Part shown: one piece after another, positions 44,168-53,617 of the stretch | How the letters are laid out: each line of letters opens with the position of its first letter | Position numbering within the stretch: position 1 is the stretch's first letter | DNA from: Thauera sp. 28 | GTDB lineage: Bacteria; Pseudomonadota; Gammaproteobacteria; Burkholderiales; Rhodocyclaceae | Direction: 5' to 3' | NCBI RefSeq assembly: GCF_000310145.2 | Contig: NZ_AMXA01000016.1 | Span: 18,243-82,242 of the forward strand | DNA: 64,000 bases | The notes under the pieces: generated by a model | Database searches by the model: none | The model's input: only the letters and a program-made list of their open reading frames with translations | Told to the model about the DNA's origin: nothing | Translations under genes and position numbers: made by a program

Positions 44168-46306
44168 CTAGTGCGGGCGTTGGGGCAGCTCGGGGGCGAA
44201 GAAGCGCAGCGTGTTGCGGCCGGCAGCCTTGGCCTCGTACATGGCGAGGTCGGCCTGCCGGATCAGCTCGTCCACCTGCAATCCCTTGCCCGCAAAGACT
44301 CTGATGCCGATGCTTGGCGTGCTGACATGGACGTGCCCCTGCAACACATAGTGTTTCCCGAGGCAGTCCAGGATCTTCTCGCCGACGGCTCGGGCATGCG
44401 CGACCGCCTCGTCCTCGCGCACGCCCAACCCGCCCAGCATCACCACGAACTCGTCGCCGCCGATGCGGGCGACGGTGTCCTCCTCGCGCACGCAGGACCG
44501 CAGCCTGCATGCCACTTCCACGAGCAGCACATCGCCCTGGTCATGCCCCAAGGTGTCGTTGAGCGCCTTGAAGTTGTCAAGGTCGATGAACAGCAGCGCC
44601 CCATGCTGGGCGTTGCGGCTGCCCTGCGCGAGCAGCTGCTGCAGGCGATCGACCAGCAATCTGCGGTTGGGAAGGTCGGTGAGCGCATCGTAGAAGGCCA
44701 GATGGCGGATCTCCTCCTCCATGGCCTTGCGCTGGGTGATGTCCGTGGATATGCCGCACAACGCGTAGATCGAACCATCCTCCCGGCGCAGCGGCAACTT
44801 GACTGACATGAAGGTGCGCTCGGCCGTGCCGCTGCGGGTGGTGTTGATCTCTTCGACCGCCACGCGTTCGCCGTGCTCGATCACTCTTCTGTCATTGCGC
44901 GCGAGATTCGCAGCGGTGGCCGCATCGAAGAATTCCGCGTCGGTCTTGCCGACCAGGTCTGCCTGACGACAATCGAACAAGTCGCATACCAGGCGGTTCG
45001 CATAGCTGTAGCGATAGTCCGCGCCCTTGATATAGATGTAGGCCTCGACACTGTCGAGGATCGTCGCGAGCTTGTCCTCACTCTCACGCAAGCGCTCCGC
45101 CTGCGCCCTCAGGGCCGCACGCTGGGCACGGTTCTCGTCGTGATAGCGCATGAAGAGACGTCCGGACCAGCGCGAGAACAGCCAGGACGCAACCAGGGCG
45201 ACGCCCAGCGCAAGCCCCAGCGCGATCATCAGGCCGCGCCCTCGCGGACCGCTCATGCGTTCGAACGACTCGCGCTCGGCAAGCAGGGCGCCATGCAGTT
45301 CGTCCTCGAACACGGCAACGACGAGAATCCAGCCCCAAGGCTGGGCAGTCTCCACTCTGGCCAGCTTGGGCGCAAGCACGCCGGTCGCCGGATTGCGCCA
45401 CAAGTAGCGCACCAACCCTCCACCCTCGCGCGCCTTGGCGTACAGAGTGCGCAAAGCCTCGCCCTGCTCGGCAGGAAGCTCGCTGAAATGCTTGCCTTCG
45501 AGTTCGGGCTCGGAGGGCGAAAGCAGGGAGCGGCCTTCGGCATCGATCAGGCCGACATAGCCACTTTCACCAAAGCGGAAGCCGCGCAGTCGGGCCAGCG
45601 CCTCATTCTGAAGATGGATTTCCCACTCGTAGGTGTAATCGCCTGTGCCGATCAGCCAGTCGTAAGGCTCAAAGTGGCGGACATAGGCAAGCTTGTCGGC
45701 CATGCGCTGAGGGTCATCAGGACGGTACCAGCGGTAGCGGAAGAACCCCTGCCCCGGTGGCAGGCGTGCTGCATCGATGAGGCCCCGCATGATGTAGCGG
45801 CCAGTGTCGTCCTGGTTATCCGGCATCAGCCGCCCTTCGAACTGCGGGGCGGTGGGCAGCAGGATGAAGCGACCGCTCATGTCGTCGATGAAGAAATATC
45901 CTCGCCCATCGAAGAAACGCACAGGCCTGAGCGCCTCGACGATCAAACGCTGAATATCGTCATCGGGTCGCCGTCCCACCTCACGCGCATGTATGGCGGT
46001 TGCGATCTGGAGCGCCGCTTCCACAGGCTCGATGACGGCGTTGCGCAACGTCTCTTCGGTGCGCGAGCGGGTAAACTCCAGGTAGTCGAGCGCAGAGGCC
46101 ATCTCGGCGTCCAGGCGCGCTTCCAGCTTGGCGGTGACAACCTGCTCCAGACGCGCGATCGAGGCCCGATGCGCATCGATGTGCTGCCAGGAAAAGATGC
46201 TGCCCAGGGCCAGCGTCAGGACGACAACAACAACCAGGGTACCGACGAGGTGAAGCCGCGGAATGACTCGAGCTTGATCGGAAAGAGACACGATATCGGG
46301 GCGCAC
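44168..46306 (-). CDS. Membrane sensor diguanylate cyclase (Cache, PAS, GGDEF)
   Basis: A 712-residue signalling protein. An N-terminal membrane segment (about 17-40) precedes a periplasmic Cache-type sensor (about 45-345) with FFDGRGYFFIDD and the repeat-like FGESGYVGLIDAEGRSLLSP, so two Cache units are likely. A second membrane segment lies near 360-380. A PAS domain with its PAC tail (about 415-530) leads into a GGDEF domain with the intact RIGGDEF motif near residue 625. It should make cyclic di-GMP in response to an external ligand. There is no EAL domain. The start codon is GTG. It converges on the DUF3422 gene. Confidence 0.9.
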   Translation of the reverse strand: MRPDIVSLSDQARVIPRLHLVGTLVVVVVLTLALGSIFSWQHIDAHRASIARLEQVVTAKLEARLDAEMASALDYLEFTRSRTEETLRNAVIEPVEAALQIATAIHAREVGRRPDDDIQRLIVEALRPVRFFDGRGYFFIDDMSGRFILLPTAPQFEGRLMPDNQDDTGRYIMRGLIDAARLPPGQGFFRYRWYRPDDPQRMADKLAYVRHFEPYDWLIGTGDYTYEWEIHLQNEALARLRGFRFGESGYVGLIDAEGRSLLSPSEPELEGKHFSELPAEQGEALRTLYAKAREGGGLVRYLWRNPATGVLAPKLARVETAQPWGWILVVAVFEDELHGALLAERESFERMSGPRGRGLMIALGLALGVALVASWLFSRWSGRLFMRYHDENRAQRAALRAQAERLRESEDKLATILDSVEAYIYIKGADYRYSYANRLVCDLFDCRQADLVGKTDAEFFDAATAANLARNDRRVIEHGERVAVEEINTTRSGTAERTFMSVKLPLRREDGSIYALCGISTDITQRKAMEEEIRHLAFYDALTDLPNRRLLVDRLQQLLAQGSRNAQHGALLFIDLDNFKALNDTLGHDQGDVLLVEVACRLRSCVREEDTVARIGGDEFVVMLGGLGVREDEAVAHARAVGEKILDCLGKHYVLQGHVHVSTPSIGIRVFAGKGLQVDELIRQADLAMYEAKAAGRNTLRFFAPELPQRPH

Positions 46307-46491
46307 TGCCAGCGCCAGTATGAATGCACGGACCGGATTCTAGATGCTGCAGCGCAAAATAGCGCCATCAAGCATCACGGTCGCACGCATTCTCAAGGAC
46401 GGCCACGACAAATCGCGCCCCTACGCGGCAATGCGTCACACAGTCAGTCGGCTGACGGGCTGCCCCCCCTGTCGCACCCGCGCCGTCCGGC

Positions 46492-46851
46492 CTAGGCAGC
46501 GCCCTGCACCCTGCTACTGCCCGGCTCCTGCAACTCTTCACGGACACGCCCCCCACGCATGTCGCCAATCGTTGCCCGCACACTCTTGAGGTGGTACTCC
46601 ATCAACAGCTTCTTCGTTGCCTCGGGTACGGCCGGATCATGATAGATGCTGTGGAAGAGCTGCGACTGCACGAACATTGTCTGGCGCTTGATCGTGGCGC
46701 AATCGGGGTCCCTGACGCCATTGTTCAACTTGGCCACGATCGACAGTACGTCGCGCTTGAACTTGTAGATCACCGGTGTCTTCTCTCGCGATCTGACAGC
46801 AGGCGTCTTGTCCGTCGCAAAACCGATGAGTCTGCACAGAAAGGCCTTCAT
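46492..46851 (-). CDS. Hypothetical protein
   Basis: A 119-residue protein I do not recognise. It is polar and mostly helical in appearance, with TIKRQTMFVQSQLFHSIYHD and KLLMEYHLKSVRATIGDMRGG as its most structured parts, and no membrane segment or signal peptide. It starts at an ATG at 46851 without a clear ribosome-binding site. It opens a patch of small minus-strand genes with lower G+C than the flanks. Whether it is real rests on its codon-like composition only. Confidence 0.45.
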   Translation of the reverse strand: MKAFLCRLIGFATDKTPAVRSREKTPVIYKFKRDVLSIVAKLNNGVRDPDCATIKRQTMFVQSQLFHSIYHDPAVPEATKKLLMEYHLKSVRATIGDMRGGRVREELQEPGSSRVQGAA

Positions 46852-47013
46852 GATTCAGCGGTGGGCACTCGGAGCGCGTCTGGCAACGCATTGTTTCAAC
46901 ACGGGGGACCCAGCCTGCAACTGCAGGACAGCGTCTGATCGAGCGCCGAATTACACCCCCGTCAATTCCGAACGCATAGCAAGCATTCGGCAGGCGGCAG
47001 TCTGCCCCCCGGA

Positions 47014-47658
47014 TCAGTGCCAGGCGCCAGCCTCGCGCTCGCGCGCGTACTTGCCGTAACGGTAACCCGACCACGGCGACACGGAAATCACGCCGCCATC
47101 GTCAGAGAACGCGAACGTGATGATCTGTTCAGCACCCAGCCACGGTGCCCCCCCGCCCTTGGCGGGCAGAGGTTCGGGCAACCCGAGTGCCCGCGCTTCC
47201 GGGGTGAACAGGAAGGGCGCGGGCGAGTGAATCTCCGGCACATACTTCAAGGAAACGAAACGGGTGCCGTCCATGGCATGAACCGGCAGGGATTCGGCGA
47301 TCTCGCGGACCTTGACCTCGCCAAAGCAGAACCTCGATTCACGACGGCTGTAGTAAGGCTCGCCGGCCTCGAGCAGATGGTACTTCCCGTCCGAGAACGC
47401 CAGCAGCCCGGCCTGCTCCAGCCCCTTGCATGCGTCGCACGGGATATGGTTCCACATCGGCGAGCGCGGGAATGCGCCGGGTATGGTGATGCAAGCCGGA
47501 GCCAGGCGTTCGAGCTCGGCGTCGATCGCCGTTGCAAACACGGCGGCATGGTCTCTGACCACTGCTGCGCCATGAGGGTCGGCACCCGACTTCATCAACA
47601 CCAAGTACAGGCCAATACCGGCCGCCGACAATACAAGCACGCCACGAAGCAACTGCAT
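47014..47658 (-). CDS. Hypothetical membrane-anchored protein
   Basis: A 214-residue protein not recognised. The N-terminus (MQLLRGVLVLSAAGIGLYLV) is a signal anchor or uncleaved signal peptide, so the rest should face the periplasm. The body has a CDACKGLEQAGLL segment with two close Cys residues and a winged-helix-like stretch GLLAFSDGKYHLLEAGEPYY, followed by a beta-rich C-terminal half ending in SGYRYGKYARE. GAGGG precedes the ATG at good spacing. It may be a lipoprotein-like or envelope protein; no pathway is suggested by its neighbours. Confidence 0.6.
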   Translation of the reverse strand: MQLLRGVLVLSAAGIGLYLVLMKSGADPHGAAVVRDHAAVFATAIDAELERLAPACITIPGAFPRSPMWNHIPCDACKGLEQAGLLAFSDGKYHLLEAGEPYYSRRESRFCFGEVKVREIAESLPVHAMDGTRFVSLKYVPEIHSPAPFLFTPEARALGLPEPLPAKGGGAPWLGAEQIITFAFSDDGGVISVSPWSGYRYGKYAREREAGAWH

Positions 47659-47732
47659 GATATCCCTCGATCCGCGTCAAGAAGGCACTTCGATGAAGAG
47701 CACCGGCGCCCTGAACGCCCCCGTCAATCCTG

Positions 47733-48302
47733 TCAGCCTTGTTCTCTGTGCATGCGCAACCACTCAAGAACATCCTCAGCACTCCTGTCCGGCGGAAACA
47801 CGGGATAGAACACCTTGCGGATGACGCCCTCCTCGACGACCAGCGTCAAGCGCTTGTATAGCTCCATGCCTGCGGCGTTGAAGGTCGGCAGGTGCAGCGC
47901 CGTCTTCAAGGCAAGCGCACTATCGCTCAGCAGTTCAAAAGGCAGACGCAGCCGGTCGCGGGCTTCGCGCTGGTAATCCGAGCTCTGGGCACTCAGGCCG
48001 AAAACACGCGCCCCAAGCGCGGCGAGTTCGCCATGGTGGTCACGGAAGCTGCAGGACTGCGGCGTACAGCCGCGCGCACCAGGAATTGCATCCCAGCCAT
48101 CCGGCAAAGGCACACCTGGCTGCCCGGTCCGGGGATATACGTAGATGACGCATGAACCATGCAGGGTGCTCAGATTGACAGTCGAACCATCGGTGGCGGC
48201 GAGCACCAGATCTGGCGCAGATGCGCCTTCAAGATGCGCAGCCGCCCCATCATCGACGGGACACGGCAACTCGGGGGGTAACACGGAAGGATTGATATTC
48301 AT
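47733..48302 (-). CDS. Peroxiredoxin-like (redoxin family) protein
   Basis: A 189-residue thioredoxin-fold protein of the AhpC/redoxin type. APDLVLAATDGSTVNLSTL leads into VIYVYPRTG, then GCTPQSCSF, where two Cys lie four apart, and FGLSAQSSDYQREARDRLRLPFELLSD, typical of peroxiredoxin/BCP proteins. A loop insertion with PGVPLPDGWDAIPGARG sits between the strand and the Cys motif, which is unusual for canonical BCP. It probably reduces peroxides; the exact subgroup is uncertain. Confidence 0.75.
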   Translation of the reverse strand: MNINPSVLPPELPCPVDDGAAAHLEGASAPDLVLAATDGSTVNLSTLHGSCVIYVYPRTGQPGVPLPDGWDAIPGARGCTPQSCSFRDHHGELAALGARVFGLSAQSSDYQREARDRLRLPFELLSDSALALKTALHLPTFNAAGMELYKRLTLVVEEGVIRKVFYPVFPPDRSAEDVLEWLRMHREQG

Positions 48303-48380
48303 TGCAGCTTCATCAAGTAAGGGTCAAGCACCCGTATCGGCTGTAAACAGCACGCACCGCCCCGGTCCGGAGCCCCCGCC

Positions 48381-48788
48381 TCAGTGGCTATCGGGAGAGC
48401 TGTACCGCTCGATGACCTGCCGTTCGGTCAAGGTGGGCGTCTGGTTCGCGAGCGCATAGTAGCCCGGCTTCCTGTCGATATAGACCTGCGTGACGATCTC
48501 GAAATCGGTGGAATCGAACACGCCAGCAGGGACGAAGTGGGCGCCTGTGGACAAGAGCTTGTAGTAGAGGTGCGTTCCACATCTACTGCAGAAGCCTCGC
48601 TCTGCCCACTCGGATGACGAAAACACCGAGATATGCTGAGCACCCTCAAACCGTACGTCTGGCCCACAATGAACGGCCAGGAGTGGCCCACCACCCCATC
48701 GCCGACAGAACCCGCAATGGCACGCACCAATTTCCTTCACGTCGGGCGCGATGAGGTTCACTGCGCCACAAAGACAACGACCTTTCAT
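48381..48788 (-). CDS. GFA/CENP-V family zinc-binding protein
   Basis: A 135-residue protein of the glutathione-dependent formaldehyde-activating (GFA) family. Zinc ligands are the Cys residues of GRCLCGAV, CHCGFCRRW and GFCSRCGTHLYYK. Family members bind glutathione adducts, but most, like this one, have no proven substrate. GGAGG lies 8 bp before the ATG. It is in the same minus-strand patch as the peroxiredoxin-like gene, hinting at a stress or detoxification role, which is inference. Confidence 0.85.
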   Translation of the reverse strand: MKGRCLCGAVNLIAPDVKEIGACHCGFCRRWGGGPLLAVHCGPDVRFEGAQHISVFSSSEWAERGFCSRCGTHLYYKLLSTGAHFVPAGVFDSTDFEIVTQVYIDRKPGYYALANQTPTLTERQVIERYSSPDSH

Positions 48789-48871
48789 GCGCCTATCCTC
48801 CAGAGATTGTTGCAGCGGAACACTCGGCCACCTGCGCGCCTGGCACGGTCACAGCACATGTGACCGCTGCC

Positions 48872-49180
48872 TCAACGCAACGCCATTACAGCATACGGAA
48901 TGACGACCAGAAGCAACAGACCAAATGACAGGTAGTTTCCTGTTCGTGGATCGAAGTCTCTGAACACCCTGGCCCATGGCCGTTTGAGAAGCGTCCTGGC
49001 CAGAACGATATCGAAGCTGGCCATGAACAATGCCAACGCAAGCCCAATGGCAAGGAGCGCCCCTGGCTCATTCACTCCGATGCCGGGGACAAGCAGGTAA
49101 CACACACCGAACGCCAAGGCTGTGCCCGTCACGATGCTTACCTTCAAGGCTCGCCCCTTGCCCACCCGCGGAACAAGCAC
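48872..49180 (-). CDS. Small hypothetical membrane protein
   Basis: A 102-residue hydrophobic protein with about three membrane segments: [40 protein letters not shown] and [20 protein letters not shown] do not recognise the family. It starts at a GTG (49180). It is the first gene of the low-G+C minus-strand patch and is divergent from purC. Confidence 0.55.
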   Translation of the reverse strand: MLVPRVGKGRALKVSIVTGTALAFGVCYLLVPGIGVNEPGALLAIGLALALFMASFDIVLARTLLKRPWARVFRDFDPRTGNYLSFGLLLLVVIPYAVMALR

Positions 49181-49325
49181 TGCGGCCCATAGAATTCAGT
49201 CGGCGATACTCAAGGACACGCCACATTTCCTATTCTCAAACGACTCCAGCACAGAGCGTTGCTCATTGCCTGGAACCCATCGATGACTGTGCCTTCCACA
49301 ATCACGAAAGTGAGCGCCCCTCCCC

Positions 49326-49331
49326 TATAAT
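49326..49331 (+). promoter_or_regulatory. Probable -10 box of purC
   Basis: A perfect TATAAT 32 bp upstream of the purC start, in a CCCC-flanked setting. No convincing -35 is seen 16-18 bp upstream. The implied leader is about 25 nt, too short for a riboswitch. Confidence 0.55.
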
Positions 49332-49362
49332 CCCGGCTTTGCCAGCAACCCGAGGCCCCACC

Positions 49363-50298
49363 GTGGCGACGCCTATTTTCGAGACTTCCATCAAGAGCCT
49401 GCCGCTACTCGGCCGCGGCAAGGTGCGCGACATCTACGCCGTCGATGCCGACAAGCTGCTGATCGTGACCAGCGACCGCCTGTCTGCTTTCGACGTGATC
49501 CTTCCCGACCCGATCCCGGACAAGGGCCGCGTGCTGGTGGCGCTGGCCAACTTCTGGTTCGACAGGCTCGGCCACATCCTGCCCAACCAGCTCACCGGCA
49601 TCGACCCCGAGACGGTGGTGGCGGCGGACGAGCGCGACCAGGTGCGCGGGCGCGCACTGGTGGTCAAGCGCCTCAAGCCCTTGCCGATCGAGGCAGTGGT
49701 GCGGGGCTACGTGATCGGCTCGGGCTGGAAAGACTACCAGGCCAGCGGCGCCATCTGCGGCATCGCGCTGCCGGCGGGCCTGCAACAGGCGGCAAAACTG
49801 CCGGCACCGATCTTCACACCCTCGTCCAAGGCGGACATGGGCGAGCACGACGAGAACATCTCCTTCGAGCAGGCACAGGCGCGCTGCGACGCCATGCTGA
49901 AGGACGCGCTCGCCGGCACTGGCAAGACCGGTGCGCAACTTGCCGAGGAAGCGCGCACAGCAGCGATTGCGCTGTACTCCGAAGCAGCAGACTACGCTGC
50001 AAGCCGCGGCATCATCATCGCCGACACCAAGTTCGAGTTCGGCATCGACGCCGCGGGCACGCTGCACCTGATCGACGAAGCGCTCACCCCAGACTCGTCG
50101 CGGTTCTGGCCCGCCGACAGCTACCGCGAAGGCATCAGCCCACCGTCCTTCGACAAGCAGTACGTGCGCGACTACCTCGAAACGCTCGACTGGAACAAGA
50201 CCGCGCCCGGCCCCCGGCTGCCGGCCGAGGTCATTGAGCACACCGCAGGCAAGTACCGCGAGGCCTACGAGCGCCTGACCGGCGGCACCCTGGCCTGA
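49363..50298 (+). CDS. purC: PurC, SAICAR synthetase
   Basis: A 311-residue enzyme that joins CAIR and aspartate in purine synthesis. It shows [24 protein letters not shown], the [14 protein letters not shown] motif, and [16 protein letters not shown]. The length and sequence fit the longer, yeast-like PurC group common in beta-proteobacteria. The start is a GTG at 49363, since the frame upstream to 49030 runs antisense over another gene and is not family-like. It ends before a very strong terminator. Confidence 0.94.
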   Translation: MATPIFETSIKSLPLLGRGKVRDIYAVDADKLLIVTSDRLSAFDVILPDPIPDKGRVLVALANFWFDRLGHILPNQLTGIDPETVVAADERDQVRGRALVVKRLKPLPIEAVVRGYVIGSGWKDYQASGAICGIALPAGLQQAAKLPAPIFTPSSKADMGEHDENISFEQAQARCDAMLKDALAGTGKTGAQLAEEARTAAIALYSEAADYAASRGIIIADTKFEFGIDAAGTLHLIDEALTPDSSRFWPADSYREGISPPSFDKQYVRDYLETLDWNKTAPGPRLPAEVIEHTAGKYREAYERLTGGTLA

Positions 50299-50342
50299 GC
50301 GCAGCGGGCCGGGTCGCTGTTCCAGCCCGATTGCAGCAGCCC

Positions 50343-50387
50343 CGTGGGGCCCGTCCGCAAGCGTGTGCGGGCGGGCCCCACGCTTTT
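50343..50387 (+). terminator. Strong rho-independent terminator after purC
   Basis: A 17-bp stem, left arm 50343-50359 and right arm 50366-50382, with one G-U pair and loop AGCGTG, followed by CTTTT. The rest of 50299-50538 shows only a small ACTCTAAGAGT palindrome (50451-50461) and the next gene's ribosome-binding site. Confidence 0.85.
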
Positions 50388-50538
50388 GAACGACGGCCGC
50401 CGGGATGGAACAGGAACAACTCGTATTCGCGAACTCGACGATTCTGTCCTACTCTAAGAGTCAGCCTGCCGCCCGAGACGCCCTCGTGGGCGCCGGAGCG
50501 ACAGCGCACCCCTCGCAGCACACCACAGGGAGACAGCC

Positions 50539-51315
50539 ATGGACCACTCGTCAAACTCGCTGGAGCAGCATTTCCACCTGCCACACGTTCGCCATGTCGA
50601 CCGTTCGTGCCCCCTGCAGTGGTTGAAGCTGGGCTGGGAAGATATGCGCGACAACCTCGGCGCAAGCCTGCCCTACGGGGTCGTGCTCGCTGCGATGGGG
50701 TACTTGATACTCTCCTTCGCCGCCGACATGCCCTATCTGTTCACAGCGGCCATTTCAGGCTTCTTCCTGGTCGGCCCGATCGCGGCGGCAGGTCTCTACG
50801 AGGTCTCACGCCGGCACGAGCGCGGCGAACGGGCCTCCTTCATGGACTCGATGAGGGGCCTGCGCGGACACGCTGACAGCATCGCCTACTTCGGGGTCTT
50901 CCTCGCGCTCGCGCTGATCGCCTGGGAGCGCCTGTCGGCGATACTTTTCGCACTGTTCTTCCGGGGCGACCTCGCCGAAGTCTCGGGCTTTCTCAGCAGC
51001 GTCTTCATGTCGGGCGAGAACCTGTACTTCGTGTTCGCCTACATGGTGATCGGCGGCACGCTGGCTGCCGTGGTGTTCGCACTGTCCGCCGTCGCCATTC
51101 CGATGCTGATGGATCGTGACGTCGACAGCGTAACCGCAGCCATGACCAGCCTGCGGGCAGTTCAGGTGAACTTCGACACGATGGCGCTATGGGCAGCGAT
51201 CATCGTCGCGCTCGTCCTGGTGGGCTTTGCAACCATGATGATCGGCATGGTCATCCTGCTGCCGCTCCTTGGCCACGCGAGCTGGCATGCGTATCGTGAC
51301 CTGATCGAGAAGTAA
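50539..51315 (+). CDS. DUF2189 family integral membrane protein
   Basis: A 258-residue membrane protein matching the DUF2189 family (function unknown). After a soluble start it has WLKLGWEDMRDN, then about six hydrophobic segments, with GPIAAAGLYEVSRRHERGE between the second and third. Conserved AIPMLMDRDVDSVTAAMTS is on a loop. The ATG follows CAGGGAGA. It stands alone between terminators. Confidence 0.8.
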   Translation: MDHSSNSLEQHFHLPHVRHVDRSCPLQWLKLGWEDMRDNLGASLPYGVVLAAMGYLILSFAADMPYLFTAAISGFFLVGPIAAAGLYEVSRRHERGERASFMDSMRGLRGHADSIAYFGVFLALALIAWERLSAILFALFFRGDLAEVSGFLSSVFMSGENLYFVFAYMVIGGTLAAVVFALSAVAIPMLMDRDVDSVTAAMTSLRAVQVNFDTMALWAAIIVALVLVGFATMMIGMVILLPLLGHASWHAYRDLIEK

Positions 51316-51344
51316 GTACGACAACCAACAGCAGGTCAATTGAG

Positions 51345-51384
51345 ATTGCTGCGGGCGCCCATAGCGGCGCCCGCAGCAATTTTT
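51345..51384 (+). terminator. Rho-independent terminator after the DUF2189 gene
   Basis: A 15-bp perfect stem (51345-51359 with 51366-51380), loop CATAGC, then TTTTT ending at 51384. Confidence 0.9.
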
Positions 51385-51432
51385 ACGGCACAATAGTCCG
51401 CATCAACCAACCCTGGATTGCCCACGATTCCC

Positions 51433-53523
51433 ATGCAGAACGACAGCACCGCAGCCAATCCTCTCCTCGATTTCTCCGCGATGCCGCGCTTCGAGGACAT
51501 CAAGCCCGAACATGTCGAGCCTGCCATCCGCAGTCTGATCGACGAGAACCGCGCGCTGATCGAGCGCCTCACCGCCGACCCGGGCACCCCCACCTGGGAC
51601 GGCTTCGTCAGCCCGATGGACGAGGCCGGCGAGCGCCTCGGCCGCGCCTGGGGCGTGGTCGGCCACCTGCACAGCGTGTTCGACGTGCCCGAGTGGCGCG
51701 AGGCCTATAACGCGATGTTGCCCGAGATCTCGCGCTTCTACGCTGAGGTCGGTCAGAACCTGGCGCTGTTCGAGAAGTACAAGGCACTGCACGACAGCCC
51801 CGAGTTCGCCACCCTGTCGCCGGTGCGCCAGCGCATCCTCGAGCACGGGCTGCGCGACTTCCGCCTCTCCGGTGCCGAACTGCCCGATGACCAGAAGCCC
51901 CGCTTCCAGGAAATCCAGGAAGAGCAGTCCCAGCTCGCAGCCAAGTTCTCCGAGAACCTGCTCGACGCCACCAACGCCCACGCCGAGTGGGTCAGCGATG
52001 AGGCGGGCCTTGCCGGGATCCCGGACGATGCCCGCCAGGCCGCCCGCGCCGCAGCCGAGGCCGAGGGCAAGCCGGGCTGGAAGTTCACCCTGCAGATGCC
52101 CTCCTATCTGCCGGTACTGCAGTACGCCGACGACCGCGAACTGCGTGCGCGCATGTACCGCGCCTACGCCACCCGCGCTTCCGAGCTGGGTAAGCCCGAG
52201 CTCGACAACGGCCCGCTGATCGGACGCATCCTTGCGCTGCGCGATGAAGAGGCCCGCATGCTCGGCTATCGCAACTTCGCCGAGGTGTCGCTGGTTCCCA
52301 AGATGGCCGACACGCCGGAACAGGTGCTCGGCTTCCTGCGCGACCTCGCCGCCAAGGCCAAGCCCTTTGCCGAGAAGGACCTGGAAGAACTCAAGACCTT
52401 CGCCAGGGCCGAGCTCGGCCTCGATACGCTCGAACCCTGGGACGTGGCCTACGCCGCCGAAAAACTCCGCCAGGCGCGCTACGCCTATTCCGACCAGGAG
52501 GTGAAGCAATACTTCCCCGAGCCCAAGGTGCTCGACGGCCTGTTCGGCGTGATCCGCGCGCTCTACCGCGTCGACATCCTGCCCGACGAAGCGCCCACCT
52601 GGGACCCGGACGTACGCTTCTTCCGCATCGAGAAGGACGGTGCAAACGGACCGGAACTCGTCGGCCACTTCTACCTCGACCTGCACGCGCGCAGCACCAA
52701 GCGTGGCGGCGCGTGGATGGACTCGGCGCGCAGCCGCCACCGCAACACCTGGGGCAGCGACACGCCGGTGGCCTACCTGGTGTGCAACTTCCCCGGCCCG
52801 GTCGGCGGCAAACCGGCCACCTTCACCCATGACGACGTGCTCACCCTGTTCCACGAGTGCGGCCACGGCCTGCACCACCTGCTCACCCAGGTGGACGAAC
52901 TGGCGGTGTCCGGAATCCACGGCGTCGAGTGGGACGCCGTCGAACTGCCCAGCCAGTTCATGGAGAACTTCTGCTGGGAATGGGACGTGCTGCAAGGCAT
53001 GACCGCCCACGTTGACACCGGCGCGCCGCTGCCGCGCGCACTCTACGACAAGATGATCGCCGCCAAGAACTTCCAGAGCGGCATGCAGACCGTGCGCCAG
53101 CTCGAGTTTTCGATGTTCGACCTGCGCCTGCACGGCGAGGTGGATGCCTCCTCGGGTCCCGTCCCGATCGAGCGCGTCATGGCCCTGCTCGACGAAGTGC
53201 GCCGCGAAGTGGCGGTGATGATACCGCCCGCCTGGCACCGCTTCCCGCACAGCTTCTCGCACATCTTCGCCGGCGGCTACGCGGCCGGCTACTACAGCTA
53301 CAAGTGGGCCGAGGTGCTGTCGGCCGACGCCTTCGAGGCCTTCGAGGAAGCCGGTGCGGGCAAGGGCAGCCTGCTCGACCCCGAGACCGGCGAACGCTTC
53401 TGGCGTGAGATCCTCGCCGTCGGCGGCAGCCGACCGGCGCTCGACTCCTTCAAGGCCTTCCGCGGTCGCGAGCCCAGGGTCGACGCGCTGCTGCGCCACA
53501 GCGGGATGGTGGCGCAGGCATGA
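51433..53523 (+). CDS. prlC: Oligopeptidase A (M3 metallopeptidase)
   Basis: A 696-residue M3-family zinc peptidase. The zinc motif FHECGHGLHH has His474 and Glu475. Downstream YAAGYYSYKWAEVLSAD is also characteristic. It degrades short cytosolic peptides, including cleaved signal peptides. The ATG at 51433 is chosen; a TTG five codons earlier is possible. Confidence 0.93.
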   Translation: MQNDSTAANPLLDFSAMPRFEDIKPEHVEPAIRSLIDENRALIERLTADPGTPTWDGFVSPMDEAGERLGRAWGVVGHLHSVFDVPEWREAYNAMLPEISRFYAEVGQNLALFEKYKALHDSPEFATLSPVRQRILEHGLRDFRLSGAELPDDQKPRFQEIQEEQSQLAAKFSENLLDATNAHAEWVSDEAGLAGIPDDARQAARAAAEAEGKPGWKFTLQMPSYLPVLQYADDRELRARMYRAYATRASELGKPELDNGPLIGRILALRDEEARMLGYRNFAEVSLVPKMADTPEQVLGFLRDLAAKAKPFAEKDLEELKTFARAELGLDTLEPWDVAYAAEKLRQARYAYSDQEVKQYFPEPKVLDGLFGVIRALYRVDILPDEAPTWDPDVRFFRIEKDGANGPELVGHFYLDLHARSTKRGGAWMDSARSRHRNTWGSDTPVAYLVCNFPGPVGGKPATFTHDDVLTLFHECGHGLHHLLTQVDELAVSGIHGVEWDAVELPSQFMENFCWEWDVLQGMTAHVDTGAPLPRALYDKMIAAKNFQSGMQTVRQLEFSMFDLRLHGEVDASSGPVPIERVMALLDEVRREVAVMIPPAWHRFPHSFSHIFAGGYAAGYYSYKWAEVLSADAFEAFEEAGAGKGSLLDPETGERFWREILAVGGSRPALDSFKAFRGREPRVDALLRHSGMVAQA

Positions 53524-53572
53524 AGGCCGGAAGCGGAGATTCAGGCATATCGACTCGGTGAGCAAGCACCAC

Positions 53573-53606
53573 TATCGCAACTTGCAATAAATAGCAAGTT
53601 GCGATA
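53573..53606. promoter_or_regulatory. Perfect inverted-repeat operator of the higBA-type pair
   Basis: TATCGCAACTTGC (53573-53585) and GCAAGTTGCGATA (53594-53606) form a perfect 13-bp inverted repeat around the spacer AATAAATA. It ends 11 bp before the toxin start. Such sites are bound by the HigA antitoxin alone or with HigB for autoregulation. Confidence 0.85.
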
Positions 53607-53617
53607 CTCTTGCATTG

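Noticed and set aside
49030..49362. N-terminal extension of purC to 49030
   Set aside because: The upstream codons run antisense through another gene and across the purC promoter, and PurC homology begins at the GTG at 49363.
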